Origin: Elusimicrobiota bacterium
GTDB taxonomy: Bacteria; Elusimicrobiota; Elusimicrobia; UBA1565; UBA9628
Direction of reading: 5' to 3'
DNA: 8,289 nucleotides
NCBI GenBank assembly: GCA_016194625.1
Contig: JACQBB010000420.1
Span: 1-8,289, forward strand
In this document: positions 7,658 through 8,289 of the stretch, piece after piece
Numbering within the stretch: the first letter of the stretch is position 1
Layout: each line of letters opens with the position of its first letter
Program-made: the position numbers and the translations under genes
The notes under the pieces: generated by a model
Seen by the model: only the letters and a program-made list of their open reading frames with translations
Databases searched by the model: none
What the model was told of the DNA's origin: nothing

Positions 7658-7666
7658 TGCTAGAAT
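7658..7666 (+). promoter_or_regulatory. Predicted extended -10 promoter for leaderless topoisomerase VI B
   Basis: TGC followed by TAGAAT (7661-7666) forms an extended -10 element of the TGnTAnnnT type. The ATG at 7676 is nine bases further, so the leader would be zero to three bases. The -35 region is poor (TTCCCG, 7637-7642, 18-base spacer), which an extended -10 can offset. The nearest GGAGG (7645-7649) is 26 bases from the ATG and upstream of the -10, so it cannot serve as the ribosome site. Confidence 0.6.
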
Positions 7667-7675
7667 CCCCGCCCG

Positions 7676-8289
7676 ATGACCGCCAAGACCCCCGAACCCA
7701 AGACCAAGCCCCGCCCCGCCGGCAAGTCCGCCGACGAGATGGGCAAGCAGCAGCGCGAGATCTCCGTCTCCGAGTTCTTCACCAAGAACCGCCACCTGCT
7801 CGGCTTCGACAATCCCCGCAAAGCCCTCCTGACGGCCGTGAAGGAAGCCGTCGACAACGCGCTCGACGCCTCGGAAGAGGCCGGGCTGCTGCCCGACATC
7901 GTCGTGAAGCTCGAGCCGGTCGCCGCCGGCGACGGCCCCGCGCCCGCGGCGTCGCAGGCCACGCGCTTCCGCGTCACCGTCATCGACCACGGCCCCGGCA
8001 TCGTCCGCGACCAGATCCCCAAGGTGTTCGCCAAGCTGCTGTACGGCTCCAAGTTCCACCGCCTGCGCATGAGCCGCGGCCAGCAGGGCATCGGCATCTC
8101 GGCGGCCGGCATGTACGGCCAGCTGACCACCGGCAAGCCGGTGAAGATCATCTCGCGCATCTCCGAGAAGCAGCCCGCGCACTACTTCGAGGTCCAGATC
8201 GACACGAAGAAGAACGAGCCGCTCGTCCTCGAGAAGAAGCAGATCGAGTGGGAGCGCCACCGCGGCACCCAGGTCACCATCGAGCTGGA
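7676..8289 (+). CDS. top6B: DNA topoisomerase VI subunit B, N-terminal part (cut by window end)
   Basis: The first 204 residues of the GHKL-type ATPase subunit of a type IIB topoisomerase, which with the Spo11-like A subunit passes one duplex through another using ATP. After a Lys/Pro-rich tail (1-25), the family block REISVSEFFTKNRHLLGFDN (27-46) is near-canonical. The ATP site follows: KEAVDNALDA (56-65, with catalytic Glu57 and Mg-binding Asn61), DHGPGI (104-109), and KLLYGSKFHRLRMSRGQQGIGIS (120-142) as the ATP lid. AAGMYGQLTTGKP follows. All residues needed for ATP binding in this part are present. A Gly/Ala/Pro-rich insert (about 83-95) splits the first sheet. The rest of the protein (family total usually 500-670 residues) and any A subunit lie beyond the window. 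It is divergent from the rhodanese gene and has its own extended -10 promoter with no ribosome site. The family is mainly archaeal and plant, patchy in bacteria. Confidence 0.95.
   Translation, partial: MTAKTPEPKTKPRPAGKSADEMGKQQREISVSEFFTKNRHLLGFDNPRKALLTAVKEAVDNALDASEEAGLLPDIVVKLEPVAAGDGPAPAASQATRFRVTVIDHGPGIVRDQIPKVFAKLLYGSKFHRLRMSRGQQGIGISAAGMYGQLTTGKPVKIISRISEKQPAHYFEVQIDTKKNEPLVLEKKQIEWERHRGTQVTIEL

Noticed and set aside
7595..8260. Upstream extension of the rhodanese reading frame to 8260
   Set aside because: It runs antisense through the topoisomerase VI B coding region and would bury the lipoprotein signal peptide internally.
7676..8289. Archaeal origin of the window because of topoisomerase VI
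   Set aside because: Sigma70-like -35/-10 spacing, a UbiB protein with C-terminal anchors, a hybrid kinase and a lipoprotein signal fit a bacterium; no archaeal TATA box was seen about 25 bases before starts.

Overview
This window is ordinary, dense bacterial chromosome of very high GC (about 70-75% in the lines I counted by eye). It holds seven complete genes plus DUF808/CorA and nadC/YidB pairs, nine genes in all, the last cut by the window edge. No intergenic gap exceeds about 81 bases. I see no RNA genes, mobile elements or CRISPR arrays. Sigma70-type promoters, a UbiB kinase, a hybrid histidine kinase and a lipoprotein signal peptide all point to a bacterium. DNA topoisomerase VI subunit B, mainly an archaeal and plant enzyme and patchy in bacteria, narrows this only a little. 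A high-GC lineage such as Elusimicrobiota, Myxococcota or Acidobacteriota would fit, but the phylum cannot be fixed from sequence reading alone.

Layout. Plus strand: an Hsp20 small heat-shock protein (62-541) and an ABC1/UbiB-family atypical kinase (555-2240) form a tight pair. After 41 bases comes a second pair, nadC (2282-3130) and a YidB/DUF937 protein (3146-3514). The minus strand then converges on it with only 4 bases between stop codons. That block holds a CorA-type cation transporter (3519-4367) and, upstream of it in the same operon, a DUF808/YedI membrane protein (4378-5265). Above those on the same strand are a MEDS-domain hybrid histidine kinase (5314-7092) and a rhodanese-domain lipoprotein (7157-7594). 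Back to back with the rhodanese gene, topoisomerase VI subunit B starts on the plus strand (7676) and runs off the window.

The genes do not form one pathway: they cover proteostasis, quinone/lipid-related kinase activity, NAD synthesis, cation transport, sensing, sulfur or redox chemistry and DNA topology. The most striking signal is regulatory. Every gene that opens a transcription unit with visible upstream sequence (nadC, DUF808, rhodanese, topVIB, and nearly so the kinase) has a -10-like hexamer ending 6-12 bases before its ATG and no Shine-Dalgarno sequence. Every downstream operon gene (ubiB, yidB-like, corA), and also hsp20, has a strong AGGAGG-type site. This suggests leaderless mRNAs for first genes and Shine-Dalgarno initiation for internal genes. 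I found no evidence of a new multi-gene defence or metabolic system here.
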